Source of the DNA: Heligmosomoides polygyrus polygyrus
Taxonomy: Eukaryota; Nematoda; Chromadorea; Rhabditida; Heligmosomidae
Assembly (NCBI GenBank): GCA_947396885.1
Contig: OX377202.1
Location: 10,788,001 to 10,852,000 of the forward strand
Direction of reading: 5' to 3'
DNA length: 64,000 bases
A program made the position numbers and the translations under genes. Below the pieces are notes generated by a model. That model saw only the letters and a list, made by a program, of their open reading frames with translations. It was not told where the DNA came from and did not search any database. Below are positions 31,396 to 41,800 of this stretch, piece after piece; positions within the stretch are counted from its first letter, which is position 1; each line of letters opens with the position of its first letter.

Positions 31396-31530
31396 GGGTG
31401 CTTTCAAGGTCATCGAAAATTAGGTGGGCCAGCCATATAAGGAGCTTTACGGTCACGAGGGCCGTCACCGACTCGATTCCGGGGAATATCAGGAGAACAG
31501 CAAAGCGTGTCTTGTAAAAAAAAGCTTCCA
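31396..31530 (+). mobile_element. RTE-2 3'-terminal fragment
   Basis: Plus-strand translation gives SSKIRWASHIRSFT and TRAVTDSIPGNIRRTAKRV, matching the segment SSKIRWAGHIIRFKDTR onward of the copy at 50047. Both ends are truncated. Confidence 0.75.
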
Positions 31531-32000
31531 CTCAAGTCGGTGCCTTTTATAAAACCGAAGCGCTCGTCAGCGGAGCCATAAATCCAGACTAGTTCTACTG
31601 AAAGTGAAATCAAGGAGACTTCGAAAACCTTGAGCAGTCACAAGACTGGGAAAAAGTGATCGGATAGCGGGCAAAATCCAAATATGAGAATACAGTGATG
31701 GCTAATGGGTTTCTTGGATATTGTATTGATGATTGTTGATGGCCGCTTTTTGAGTGAAGGTAAAGAAGAATGTAGTGCAGTGGTCGGAGCAAGTTTGTCT
31801 CAAAGACTTATTCGGCTAAAATTTCGGCGTAAACATTTCACCCAGAGCTTGGGAAACGAAGAGGGCGTTGGAGAAGGGCTATCCTTCCATGGGGCATTTC
31901 AAGTTATAGCAGCTTCAAAACCTGAGAGGAGAGAGAGACGAAAAGAGACTAATACTGCCCAACTTCTGTTATCTAATCAGAAGTCGTCTTCAGAGGTCAG
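31531..32000. other. No gene seen
   Basis: A 115-codon frame at 31705..32052 runs into the next foldback element and is not credible as a gene. Confidence 0.35.
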
Positions 32001-32301
32001 AGGCCGGATTCATCAACAATTAACCCGTGGGTATGCGGGTGATAAGGGGTAGAGATAAGATAAGAGTCAGGCAGAGATAACGCAAGAGTCAGAGACGAAG
32101 GCTTCATTGTGGGTATCTCTACCCCTTATACCCGCGGGTTAGTCGTTGATGAATCCGGCCCCAGATTGATCAACGACACCACCGGTCACCATGAATTCAC
32201 CATATCGGCATACGTAGTAAGTGATACAGAGAGATACAGAGATGCAGATGCGATAACTCACACCGATACTGGCCGGTAAGCGGCTAGTGAATCTAACCCT
32301 A
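32001..32301. repeat. Foldback MITE copy 5 with a second, diverged copy abutting it
   Basis: 32001..32161 starts AGGCCGGATTCATCAACAAT and ends CGTTGATGAATCCGGCCCC, with AAGGGGTAGAGATA and ATCTCTACCCCTTATA as inner arms. It is followed at once by CCCCAGATTGATCAACGAC...CTAGTGAATCTAACCCT (32158..32301), a diverged relative sharing the junction. Confidence 0.7.
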
Positions 32302-32499
32302 GGTGGAGGCAACCAGGGTGGATGGGGCTCTAACCTTGGATTACCCCCTCAACAACCTTCCGGCTGACGTCTCCCGGGCCAAGCCACAAAGTTCGGCAGA
32401 GGGAGTCAAGTTCCCCTGCCTTTTAGCGTTTTGAAGCTTAATAATTTAGAAAATAAGTAAAAAATTAAATACAAAAGAAAAATGATTAAGAATAGACGG

Positions 32500-32770
32500 C
32501 GGCGACACTCGGCCTCTTTAGGGGTGCGCCACGCATTCTATTTCTACGGAATGTCCTGAAGGCGATTTGAATGCGTATTGGCCTTATACAATGACCTGCA
32601 GTGACCAACGGACAGACAAGTCAGTGCTTCATCCTTCCTAGACAGGTCGATTACCAATTCATCGACCCCGGAAGGAAGGCTTTGTTGTTCCAGGCGGAAA
32701 ACCCGAGCCATGGACCTGGTATCGGGTGCACGCGACAGTCTGCATCTTCTCCGACTGCGCCACACGCGCT
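32500..32770 (-). mobile_element. SINE-1 copy
   Basis: Minus strand holds tail-side GGGTGCGCCACGCATTCTAT, body CCTGGTATCGGGTGCACGCG and head TCTCCGACTGCGCCACACGC. Confidence 0.88.
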
Positions 32771-33639
32771 CGTCAATAGTAGACAAAAAATCGAAAATCC
32801 ACTACAAAACACGTTGAAAGTCCTTTTTTAAGGCAAATACCAAACTTTGATCCAATTATTTCAATCTTACCCATTTATTTCGATCATAATACAGCCGAAG
32901 GAAATGCAGCGATTAGAGTGTTGAGGTCGCTATCGAATTTCGTCCTACTTGAATAAGAATCTACCTCCACTTTCCCCGTAACCTTCAGAGAATTAAGAGA
33001 CTGAGCCACTTGACCCAGATTCGGTCGAGAAACTACGATGAGATTCAGGAATTAACTGTAGCTAATCAACGCTGCGCTTTTTGACGAAATAACAGGAAAA
33101 GACCAAACTAATAAATCCCTATCAGGATGCGCCATGCATTTCACTTCTGCCACATAGCGCCGTGGACCGCTTACCGATACCGTTGAACTTCAACACCCCG
33201 TATCAGCAACGATGATGGATGGCGGACACGGCTGGCCGTTCTCGGTGTCTCCTACAGCGTTCAGGGTCATCACGGCCGTCCTCGTTCGCGGCTATAACGG
33301 GTGCTCGCTCAGTCGGCTAGTACGAACCCCACGTGATGCATGCGCCGACGCATCGAACTGCGTAAACGAAGCGAATCCTCTCCGAGCGCATCACCGCCTG
33401 GCTCGCTCGCTGATCATCGCCCGTCGTCGAGGAATTCGACGAATGCCAAAAGCCTCATCTACAGACTTATCTCTGAGTGCTTGGCTAAACACACAAGCCT
33501 GTCCCCTTGTACAGGAATTTCATCGGAATCCCTTACCAACGGCCTGTTTCGAATGTGGCCCATACGTCGTGCACGAAATGGTTGGGATGCCCGCCTTAGA
33601 AGGGCAATGAAATCTGTAGCGTATCATGTAGACTGTACT
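32771..33639. other. No supported gene
   Basis: G+C-rich, partly open DNA at 33170..33650 (132 codons at 33212 in one frame, 101 at 33340 in another). It looks like decayed coding sequence of unknown origin. A SINE-1 scrap (AGGATGCGCCATGCATTTCA) lies near 33125. Confidence 0.3.
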
Positions 33640-33932
33640 GTATAGAGGGTGCGTAGGGCAATCGAAGAAGGGGCCGGCTGTTGCCTGCACCCGAGGTTCC
33701 TTTTTCGGGTTTCCTGCCTAGGCCACCTAAGCCTTCCATCCCTCTGAGATCGGTGAATTGGTACCATACTTGTCTGAGAAGGGTAGAGCGCTGACTTGTT
33801 CATCGACTGGCCACCGAAAGTCATTGTATGGCCAAGTACGATTTCAGATCGCCTCTACGACATCACGTAAAGGTAGAGTGCGTGGCGCATCCCAAAAGGG
33901 ACTGATAAACGCCGTCCTTTACCGTTTTACTG
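33640..33932 (+). mobile_element. SINE-1 copy
   Basis: Head GGGTGCGTAGGGCAATCGAA, body GTCATTGTATGGCCAAGTAC and tail AACGCCGTCCTTTACCGTTT. Confidence 0.88.
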
Positions 33933-34489
33933 CATAAAACTATTTCGAATTTTATGAAGTTTAAAAAAATTTCTCGTACTATACAGCTCAAGATCATTCT
34001 TTCTTCATAAATATTTCTTTTTTCAAATGTCCAACTTCATCTGAAAAAGGCCAATCCGGTCCTACGCGTTTCCGTCTCTTCGTCCGTTCATATCTCTGTC
34101 AGAATGGCAGAATGACAGGAAGGAGGAATTCACATCTTATTCTACACTGTTCAGGGTTTGCCTATCAATGTGGTGCAACCCATCAGGTAAACAGTATCGA
34201 TCGTAGAGCCATTATCGATTGATGTGATCGATTTTTGAGCAGGTACGACCATCTAAAGTCTGGCACTCGTATGCCTAATATGATGCCGACGTATAACCAT
34301 CACAACAAGTAGACGTTATCGATCGGTTTTTATCGATCCTTGTTCGAAATAGACCGTTTGAGAAGGGAATCAGGTGAATATATTATATTTGCCGGTAACT
34401 AGGCTTCACAACTAGAAAGCGATACCAGCTACTATCAGCTACGCAGCCACTAGTTGGGTCAGCCAATAAGTCAGCATTGAAGAGAATAA
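33933..34489. other. No gene seen
   Basis: Contains CGATCG-rich short inverted motifs near 34195..34340 (ATCGATCG, TATCGATT). No gene or element is recognised. Confidence 0.35.
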
Positions 34490-34775
34490 ATGACAAAGAA
34501 CGGCATTACTTAATTCCCTTTGGGATGCGCCACGCATTCTACTTCTATGGGATGTCATGGAGGCGAGATGTATGCGTATTTGACCATGCGATGGCTTACG
34601 GTGGCCAGCCGATGAACACGTTAGAGCTTTACCCTTTCCAGGCAAGTCTGGCACCAATTCACCGATCCCGAAGGGATTGAAGGCTTCGATGGACTGGGTG
34701 GGAAATCCGAACTAGGAACCTGATATCGTATGCAAGCGACAGCGACACTTCCTTCGACTGCGCTTCATGCGCCCA
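34490..34775 (-). mobile_element. SINE-1 copy
   Basis: Minus-oriented, near full length: CCTTTGGGATGCGCCACGCA, GGTGGCCAGCCGATGAACAC, CTTCGACTGCGCTTCATGC. Confidence 0.88.
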
Positions 34776-35347
34776 CCAACAGTAAATAAAAAGGTTAATT
34801 TTTAAAAAAATTCTAAAATAAACAACAAAACGCGTTAAAACTTATTGAGGCTTAAAGCTACACGAGTCCACAATCTCGTATTGGTTTACAAAATTCTTCG
34901 TGGTTTCTGTGGATTTGGTCGACGTGACTTCTTCATGGTTAGACCATCTAGAACCAATATTACGAAAGCTTCAATTCAGCGTAAATTATTTGTTAATGGA
35001 GCAAGAATAGGTTGCATGAAGCTAAGACAAAATCAAGCAACACAATTACACAAAAATGCAGGTATACAATACAAGTTAAACTCAAGTTACATTTGTTTTT
35101 AATTACTTTTTTACATTAACTTTTTTTTCATTTTACGGAGCGCAAGTTGATTCATATCATGACGGGATTTCGGGCAAAAGTCCTCTTGGTTTGCTCTCTT
35201 TTTGTTCCACAATTAATTCGGAATGTTCCCTCTATCATTCTCTTATTTTTGCTTTTAGCATAAGCCACTCTCATCCAAAATTCCGTTGTGTACACTTTAT
35301 GATTGCACTCTTCTTCCCGTGAGTTTTAGCAATGTAATAAATATTAG
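34776..35347. other. No gene seen
   Basis: An 85-codon frame at 34845..35102 (VHNLVLVYKILRGFCGF...) has the look of a decayed LINE C-terminus but is too short and diverged to assign. Confidence 0.3.
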
Positions 35348-35528
35348 TAAAAACACCAGACGGGCGCGTGGAGCGCAGTCGGAGGAGGCGCCGGCTGTCA
35401 CCTGCATCCGATACCAGGTTCCTGGTTCGGATTTCCCGCCCAGGCCAACCAAGCCTTCCAACCCTCCGGGGTCGGTGAATTGTTACCAGGACAAAGGTAA
35501 CACTTAAAAACCCTTAAAAACACCAGAC
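35348..35528 (+). mobile_element. SINE-1, 3'-truncated, with 14-bp target-site duplication
   Basis: TAAAAACACCAGAC occurs at 35348..35361 and 35515..35528. Between them is a SINE-1 head (GGAGCGCAGTCGGAGGAGGC, B box GGTTCGGATTTCCC) that stops after GGTGAATTGTTACCAGGAC and a short unrelated tail. The duplication includes the 5' arm of a tRNA-like sequence whose 3' half (GAGTTCGAGCCCCGTCTGGT) continues to 35579. Confidence 0.85.
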
Positions 35529-35579
35529 GTTGCGTTGCCTCTGGTCAGCAATAGGTACGAGTTCGAGCCCCGTCTGGTG

Positions 35580-36810
35580 CTAGAATTTTGATCGCGGCAA
35601 AACGTCATTATAACAGCATACAAACACGATACCAGCCACTTTATGTTTGAAGAAAATGAATTTTGTCCATAAAAACACCAGTTCGAGTTTCGTTATGAGA
35701 CACCATGAACCATACCCCTTCTCGAGGTTGTTGCTATTTGAATTCGCAAATTTTAGATCGCTTCGTCAGCAGATGTTTTCTGAAGATTTCAGAGTGTGAC
35801 CACATCGCGAGAATTCCTTTCGACATCCAAAGACCGTGATTTCTACCGAAGATGTCTTCGTCCGCCGAATAGGAACATCAATTTGCTCGCGTCGGCCGGC
35901 GATTACCATGCTGTTTCTATTGAATCGGCCGTTGCTGGACACCGCATAAAAACGACGAGTATGTGGCACGTCGTCGTCGTCGTCGTCTTCGTTAATGGGG
36001 GATTGACGTCAGCATTTTAAACGACGTTCTTGCTTACGGTTTGCTTGCTGAAGGAGACGACAGGAAAAAAACGATTGAGCACAACGGTTCTATTTTAAGC
36101 CTATGCCTTTGAAGTGCAGGGGCAGTTGCTGGCTACACTCACGCCATCTAACAGTCTTCTCGTCTTGAAACCTCGGCATCGATGTTCACTTTCGTTATTC
36201 GTTAAATCTATCTACTATTTATCACTAGAAAGAATCCTCTTGATAACTGCTTAAGACGGCCACCTCCTGCCTTATTTTATAATCGTCTGCATTAGATATT
36301 GGATTCGACATCGATTCGAATAATTAGAATTCGTCATTTTTTCAAACCCTGGTTAAAAGCGTTTTACAAACATTGAGATTTTTGAAAAGCCTAGATCTTA
36401 CTAGCGAAGGGTCTGAAGCGTATGTCTGAACGGGGGGAGCGATTCATATAGGGAGAAACCCCACCACTCAGCTAGTATAAGAATGTGTCTATTTTTTGCC
36501 AAGTCGTTAAACCCAAGGAGTAGGGGAGCCTTGAAGTTGCAATGTCACGAGTTCGGGGGTCTTGTACGCCCGCTATCTATTTATTTATTCAAGCGTGAAC
36601 GTGATTCACGTATAGAAATTCAACATAAACAAAAACAAGGACAGAACTACCACAGACGAACAAAACGCTATCATACGTTAGTCATCTACAATCACAGTTA
36701 AAAACATCAGCAAGCAATAGCTCTACTCCAAACATGTGCAGACGTAGTCGTAATATCGTCGTATAAGCTAGTTTAGTTCCGTGAGAGTTCTGTAAGTTAG
36801 GAAATCTGTT
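35580..36810. other. No gene seen
   Basis: Contains a short GTCGTC run at 35970..35990 and otherwise A/T-rich DNA without recognisable genes. Confidence 0.35.
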
Positions 36811-37404
36811 CTAAGACTTGACTTTACAAGTGGTACACGTAATTTGAGCTTTCCTTATACAGATCTCGTCAGTTCCCAGTCTATGAATTCTTCTGTGTCG
36901 TTGTTCAACTTTTTTTGTGAGAATTTTAAACATCATGATAAGATCTGCTCTCTTTCTTCTGCTCATTAGTGAAGGCAGACCAAATAGTTCTGATCTCTGA
37001 GGCCCTTTAGGAATCATGTCATATCTCACTGGAAAAAAAACTCATCATCAGTTTTTTGGTGAAGCTGTTCTGAATGCTTTCAAGAAGATCGATATCCTTC
37101 TTTTTGGTAGGATTAAAGAAAGTTGTTGCCGATTCTACGATTGGCCTCACATAGGTCTTGTAGGCACGGATATAAACTTCCGGAATATTAGACCTTAAGA
37201 CTCGGAAAAGGTTATAAATGCGGTATTTCGCCTTTCTCACTAGAAGGCCACAGTGCTTGCTGAAGGAAAGATTTCTTGTAATTATGAAACCCAGATCTCG
37301 AGCTTCTTCAACTCTGACAAAAACCTGGCCATTGATGGTATAGGTGGGAATATCAGGGGGTTTCTTGATCCAATCGTAAGAAAATGTGTTTTTCCATTGC
37401 CCCT
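36811..37404 (-). mobile_element. CR1-type LINE, reverse-transcriptase C-terminus
   Basis: Minus-strand frames give YTINGQVFVRVEEARDLGFI, KAKYRIYNLFRVLRSNIPEV, YKTYVRPIVESATTFFNP and LLESIQNSFTKKLM. After one frameshift near 37020 follow IPKGPQRSELFGLPSLMSRR and RADLIMMFKILTKK. This is the region after the catalytic motifs in CR1/jockey-like LINEs. The 5' part is absent. Confidence 0.8.
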
Positions 37405-37406
37405 GC

Positions 37407-37586
37407 CAGCGAGCGGCTTGGAGCGCAATGGATAGCGACATTGCTTCGTGCGATGAAGTTTGAGGGTTCGGTTCCTCCGCGCTGTTGCGTTCTTGAATTT
37501 TAACTGATAGGTCGAGACTTGAGGGATTCTGACGTCTATACCATTTTCAGACGTTTTCTGCGTATTTTCCCGCTGTATGTTGTGGA
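37407..37586 (+). mobile_element. Second tRNA-derived SINE family (SINE-2), copy 1
   Basis: Head GAGCGGCTTGGAGCGCAATG with a B box (GGGTTCGGTTCCTCC), then a body containing GATTCTGACGTCTATACCAT and TTTCAG. The body matches the inverted copy at 37961..38130. Confidence 0.65.
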
Positions 37587-37960
37587 AAGTAACTTTTTTG
37601 CGACTTGTTTGTTACTGACCGGTTTTTTAACCAAAAGGCAATGAGAAGGCTATCCAGCATAGTGATGTGTAAACGTCCCACATCAGTGATGCATAGGCAC
37701 AAAGTGCATGAAACAGAAACATTGGTTACAACAACAGCGTATGTAAAAACTTCAGGCTTCTCACTGTTTGCTTCCTTACATGGATCATAATGAATGACAT
37801 CGGCTCCATATATATCCATATGAAATCCAATATGAAGACGTACCCTTTCCTTCGAAACAAGAGTTTCACCCAAAAACATTATCAACGTTTGGTAGCCTTT
37901 TCACGTCTATCAGTTCATTCATGTTCTTGTGGATCGCAATCTTACGTCATCATGTTGAAT

Positions 37961-38130
37961 ACCACAGCATGCAGCTGGAAATTGGGTAAAAAAAAACTCT
38001 GAAAATGGTGTAGACGTCAGAATCCTTCAAATCTCAGCCAATCAGATGAAATGCAAAAGTACAGAATCGAACCACGACCACCCTAGCATGAAGCAACGTC
38101 ACTATCCACTTCGCTCCAAGCCGCTTGCCC
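37961..38130 (-). mobile_element. SINE-2, copy 2 (inverted)
   Basis: Minus strand: AAGCGGCTTGGAGCGAAGTG, B box GGTTCGATTC, then GGATTCTGACGTCTACACCA and TTTCAGAG. It faces copy 1 with about 375 bp between them. Confidence 0.65.
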
Positions 38131-38770
38131 GCAGAGGATCGCGGGCGTGCAGGAGACCCCACAACTCGTGAGGCGTCAATTTCATTGTCACTTCGAAGAT
38201 CCCTTACTCCTTGGGTTTAACGACTTGGGAAGGAAGAAACACATTTTCATACTAATTGAACGGTGGGGATCTTTTCTATATGACTCGCTCTACCGAGTTA
38301 AGATACACGCTTCATAACCTTCCCTTGTAAGGTCAGTTTCGCTCCTACCCCAAAACGAACCTCTATTTAGCGCTGGAACTATTGAATTAGGTTGAGGAAT
38401 AAGTCCAAAGCGTTTATTAGACCCTTCTCCTGATCTTTCTTTGCAAATTTGCAGCACCACACTGGTGGCAGCGTAATGTTTGTCACTCGCCTCTCCGACA
38501 CCTAGACGCTAGATTCCAGAAGTCCGCCGGACATAAATTTATGGCGAGAGATTCGGAAGGAATGGCATTTCTCGTCCAGCCTGCTGCTGCTGCTGCTTCG
38601 CAGGCCATTCATCGTGCGAACGTCATCTGGTGAAGAACATTGGGCGTGTGTGAGAAAAGCGTCGTTCCGAACGGTTCGCACTCGTTCGCCGACGACGCGG
38701 CGCGCGCTCCTCCCACATTTCTCAGGCGAAAACACCTGCTGACTAACGCCCCTCACCCGGCCCGGTCGAC

Positions 38771-38776
38771 TATAAG
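38771..38776 (+). promoter_or_regulatory. TATA box of the EF-hand gene
   Basis: TATAAG occurs 84 bases before the ATG at 38855, inside a G+C-rich stretch unlike the A/T-rich flanks. A transcription start near 38800 would fit. No trans-splice acceptor is obvious before the ATG. Confidence 0.5.
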
Positions 38777-38854
38777 AGGCGTCGGGAGTACAGATCCCCA
38801 TCGTCCCCCATCGTCGTCGCTCGCTACCGTATTCGAGAGGAAGAGACAGGCACA

Positions 38855-41800
38855 ATGAGATCGGTACTCGTCGTTGCGCTGTGCTGCCAGGCTGTGCTCA
38901 GCGTCCCGCTGCCAGTCCCGCTGGAGGAGGAGTTCAATCTGCCCGGTTTCAGCGCGAAGCAGGAGAACCACGGTGAGATCATCCCTTCGTATTACAACGT
39001 TTTCGTTTATTAATTTAGGGGCAGAGGAAGGCATTTTTGAAAAAGGGAGAGGCCTGCTTTTCGTACTGGAGCTGATCTTTCGGTTCATCTTATTTTATAC
39101 GGTGGAGTTCAGCAACCCTACAATTCACGTCAAACCGGGCACTTTTCAGTTTAAAATTAGCCACTTTATAACTTAAATTGTACACATTTCAAGTAAAATT
39201 TGACACTCTTCCACGCAAACCTGACGATTTTGAAATCACACTGAACGTCTTCAGAGTCAAAGCTCTCGACTTCAGAATTAAACTTGAGACTCCCTGAGAA
39301 GGTTAGAGTTTTTTTTCGCTCAAGAAAAATTTAGTGTGCTTCTCTAGAAAATTTTTGTGGCCAAAAAACACACTTTAAAATTTTATAAAATATTGTTTAT
39401 TTTTTAAGTAAATCTAAGGATTTAAAGTTTCTTCAAGGGTATAAAAGGGCAAACAATTTCGTGGTGCCAAAGTAAGAGATTGCGCCATGCACTCGTCTAG
39501 AACGTCACTTTCTTTATTCGATTGATTCTGTTCACCTGGAGTTATATACTTCTCAAGGGTACAATAAACGTCCCTTACATATATCCACTTTGTTGTTTCA
39601 GGTAAATATAAGTATTTAAGGCAACGAGCCACATAGACGAGTGCATGGCGCGATCACTTTGTTTAGTACACGAAAATTTACCGCTTTTTTACACTCTAGA
39701 AGAAGTTGTAAACCATTATTTACATGTTCAAATTTTCGAACATTCTAATCACTTACTGGACAGATGAGACAAAACAGAGTCAGAGAACTTGATGATAACC
39801 TTACCTCGAATAAATACAATTTTTTGGAGTTTCTAAATGCTATTTTTGATTTGGAAGGTGCTCATTTTGATTTCAAAAAGCGTGATGTATACATATAAGA
39901 TTGCCAAATTTGACTTGAAAAATGTCCAGTTTATTTTGACGTGTTTTAAATTCCATTTCAAATGTGCTCAATTTGGCGTGAAAATGGTATACATTTGACC
40001 TATTGAAATGTTTTAAATTCCATTTTAAAAGTGTTCAATTTGGCGTGAAAATGGTATACATTTGACCTGACATTGAACCATTGACGTTTAGATGGGAATT
40101 CAATCGCGTGAAAATGGTATACATTTGACCTGACATTGAACCATTGACGTTTAGATGGGAATTCGATCAGCTTAGATACTCATGAGACATTCGTCTAATA
40201 GTAAGCCACCTCACTGTCAGGTGCAGAAATATTCGTTCTTATGGACACTTTTTTCGGACCATCCGCTAAAATTATTCCTCGGGCCCCTCATGCCCCTTTA
40301 AGATTCCTATCGCAGAAAACTGATTGAGCAACCTTTTTTGACACCTACAGCGATGATCAGGAATCCGAGGTTTAACTATTCTGCTCGTTGGAGCGTTGAA
40401 CCGTCTAATTCAACGAGATCATCCATCACTCCCATCGCGCGAACGAAATTTGTCTCTCACCTTTCTGGAATGTTCGAAACCTCCGACCGCACCCATAGAT
40501 CGGCGTATTTAGGTCTTGGGTTGTCTACGGGATCCATAGTGCAGGTGTGGCACCTCTCCAGGGACGTGATTCTGACTGTGTTATCAGAGGTGGAATTAGG
40601 TTCGATTCCAGCCATAGGGCAACTTTTCAGACCATTCTTTTAAGCCATTTTTGAAGAAGAAAGAAGGCTTGAAGGGCCAGATGACTCCAACAGGCATATC
40701 GCTTCAATGCAAGAACTCCAAGCGATTCCTCGACAGCATGCTCAGGTAGATGCATGGCGCACCCTAAGCAGCTCGTTAACGCGCCGCTTTGGAAGAGGGA
40801 AAAGCAGGTCATCTTAAGGTGCTGCTCTAGAAAGACTATTTTCCAAGCTAAAATTGAAAAGTTTAATTTCAAAGGATAATGAGGTGAATGTACTTTTCGA
40901 CCCCTTCCTGGAATGCACCATGCATCTGACTTCCAAGGACAACTCGCAAAATTATGTGCCGTATTGGATTAAATTACGATGTCTAGCCGAAGGAAAAGTC
41001 GTTGATTTCACGTCTCAAAAATTCGGCACTAGTTCACACACCCCAGTGCGATGGAAGGTTTGGCCAGGATCCGAGCCACCAGTCGATTCCCGGGGCCAAA
41101 ACTGGCGCCTTTTCCCACTGGGTTCCATTTGGTTTTTTGTACTGGGTTCGTTAATCTTATTCTTCCGCCTTGTCCTCTAGGATTACTACTTTCAGTAGCT
41201 GAAACTACTGAAAGTAGTAATCCTAGAGGGCAAGGCGGAAGAATAAGAATGAGATTCAGAGCCTCTTAGGAACTACACTTTCTGCTTTTTATGGTCGTAG
41301 TCGCCAATGTGAGCAGCATTAAGAGGGGGAGCGTGCCGGCAAATCAGACCGCATAGAATCGACGAGCCATTCAGGCATTGCGTGCACGTCGGTACCATAA
41401 CTGGCTGGCGCTTATTTGGTCGATGATCTGATTGGTTATAATTACCTGGAACGATCACGCCTCAAAATGCTGCCCACATTCGCGACATGAACCGCCTTTC
41501 ATCGTCATGGATCGAAGAAAAGTCGCGATTTTAGCCTTCCACAAATCCATAATCTACGTGTATCCTTCTATGGTCACTTGGGACAGTGAAGGCTAAGGGC
41601 ACATCTTGTATCATTTCTTCCAAACAATGAGTTCAACGATGAATCCTAACATGTGCATATTTCTACCAACATAATATGATTCTATGACCAATTCTGATTT
41701 CTACCCGCTCGTTAACCTTGTGTTGTTTACTACTGGAACGACCGTTGTCCTTGTCTCTTCCTGTTTCGCCAAACGTCAAAGTAATTGCCGAAGTACGAAT

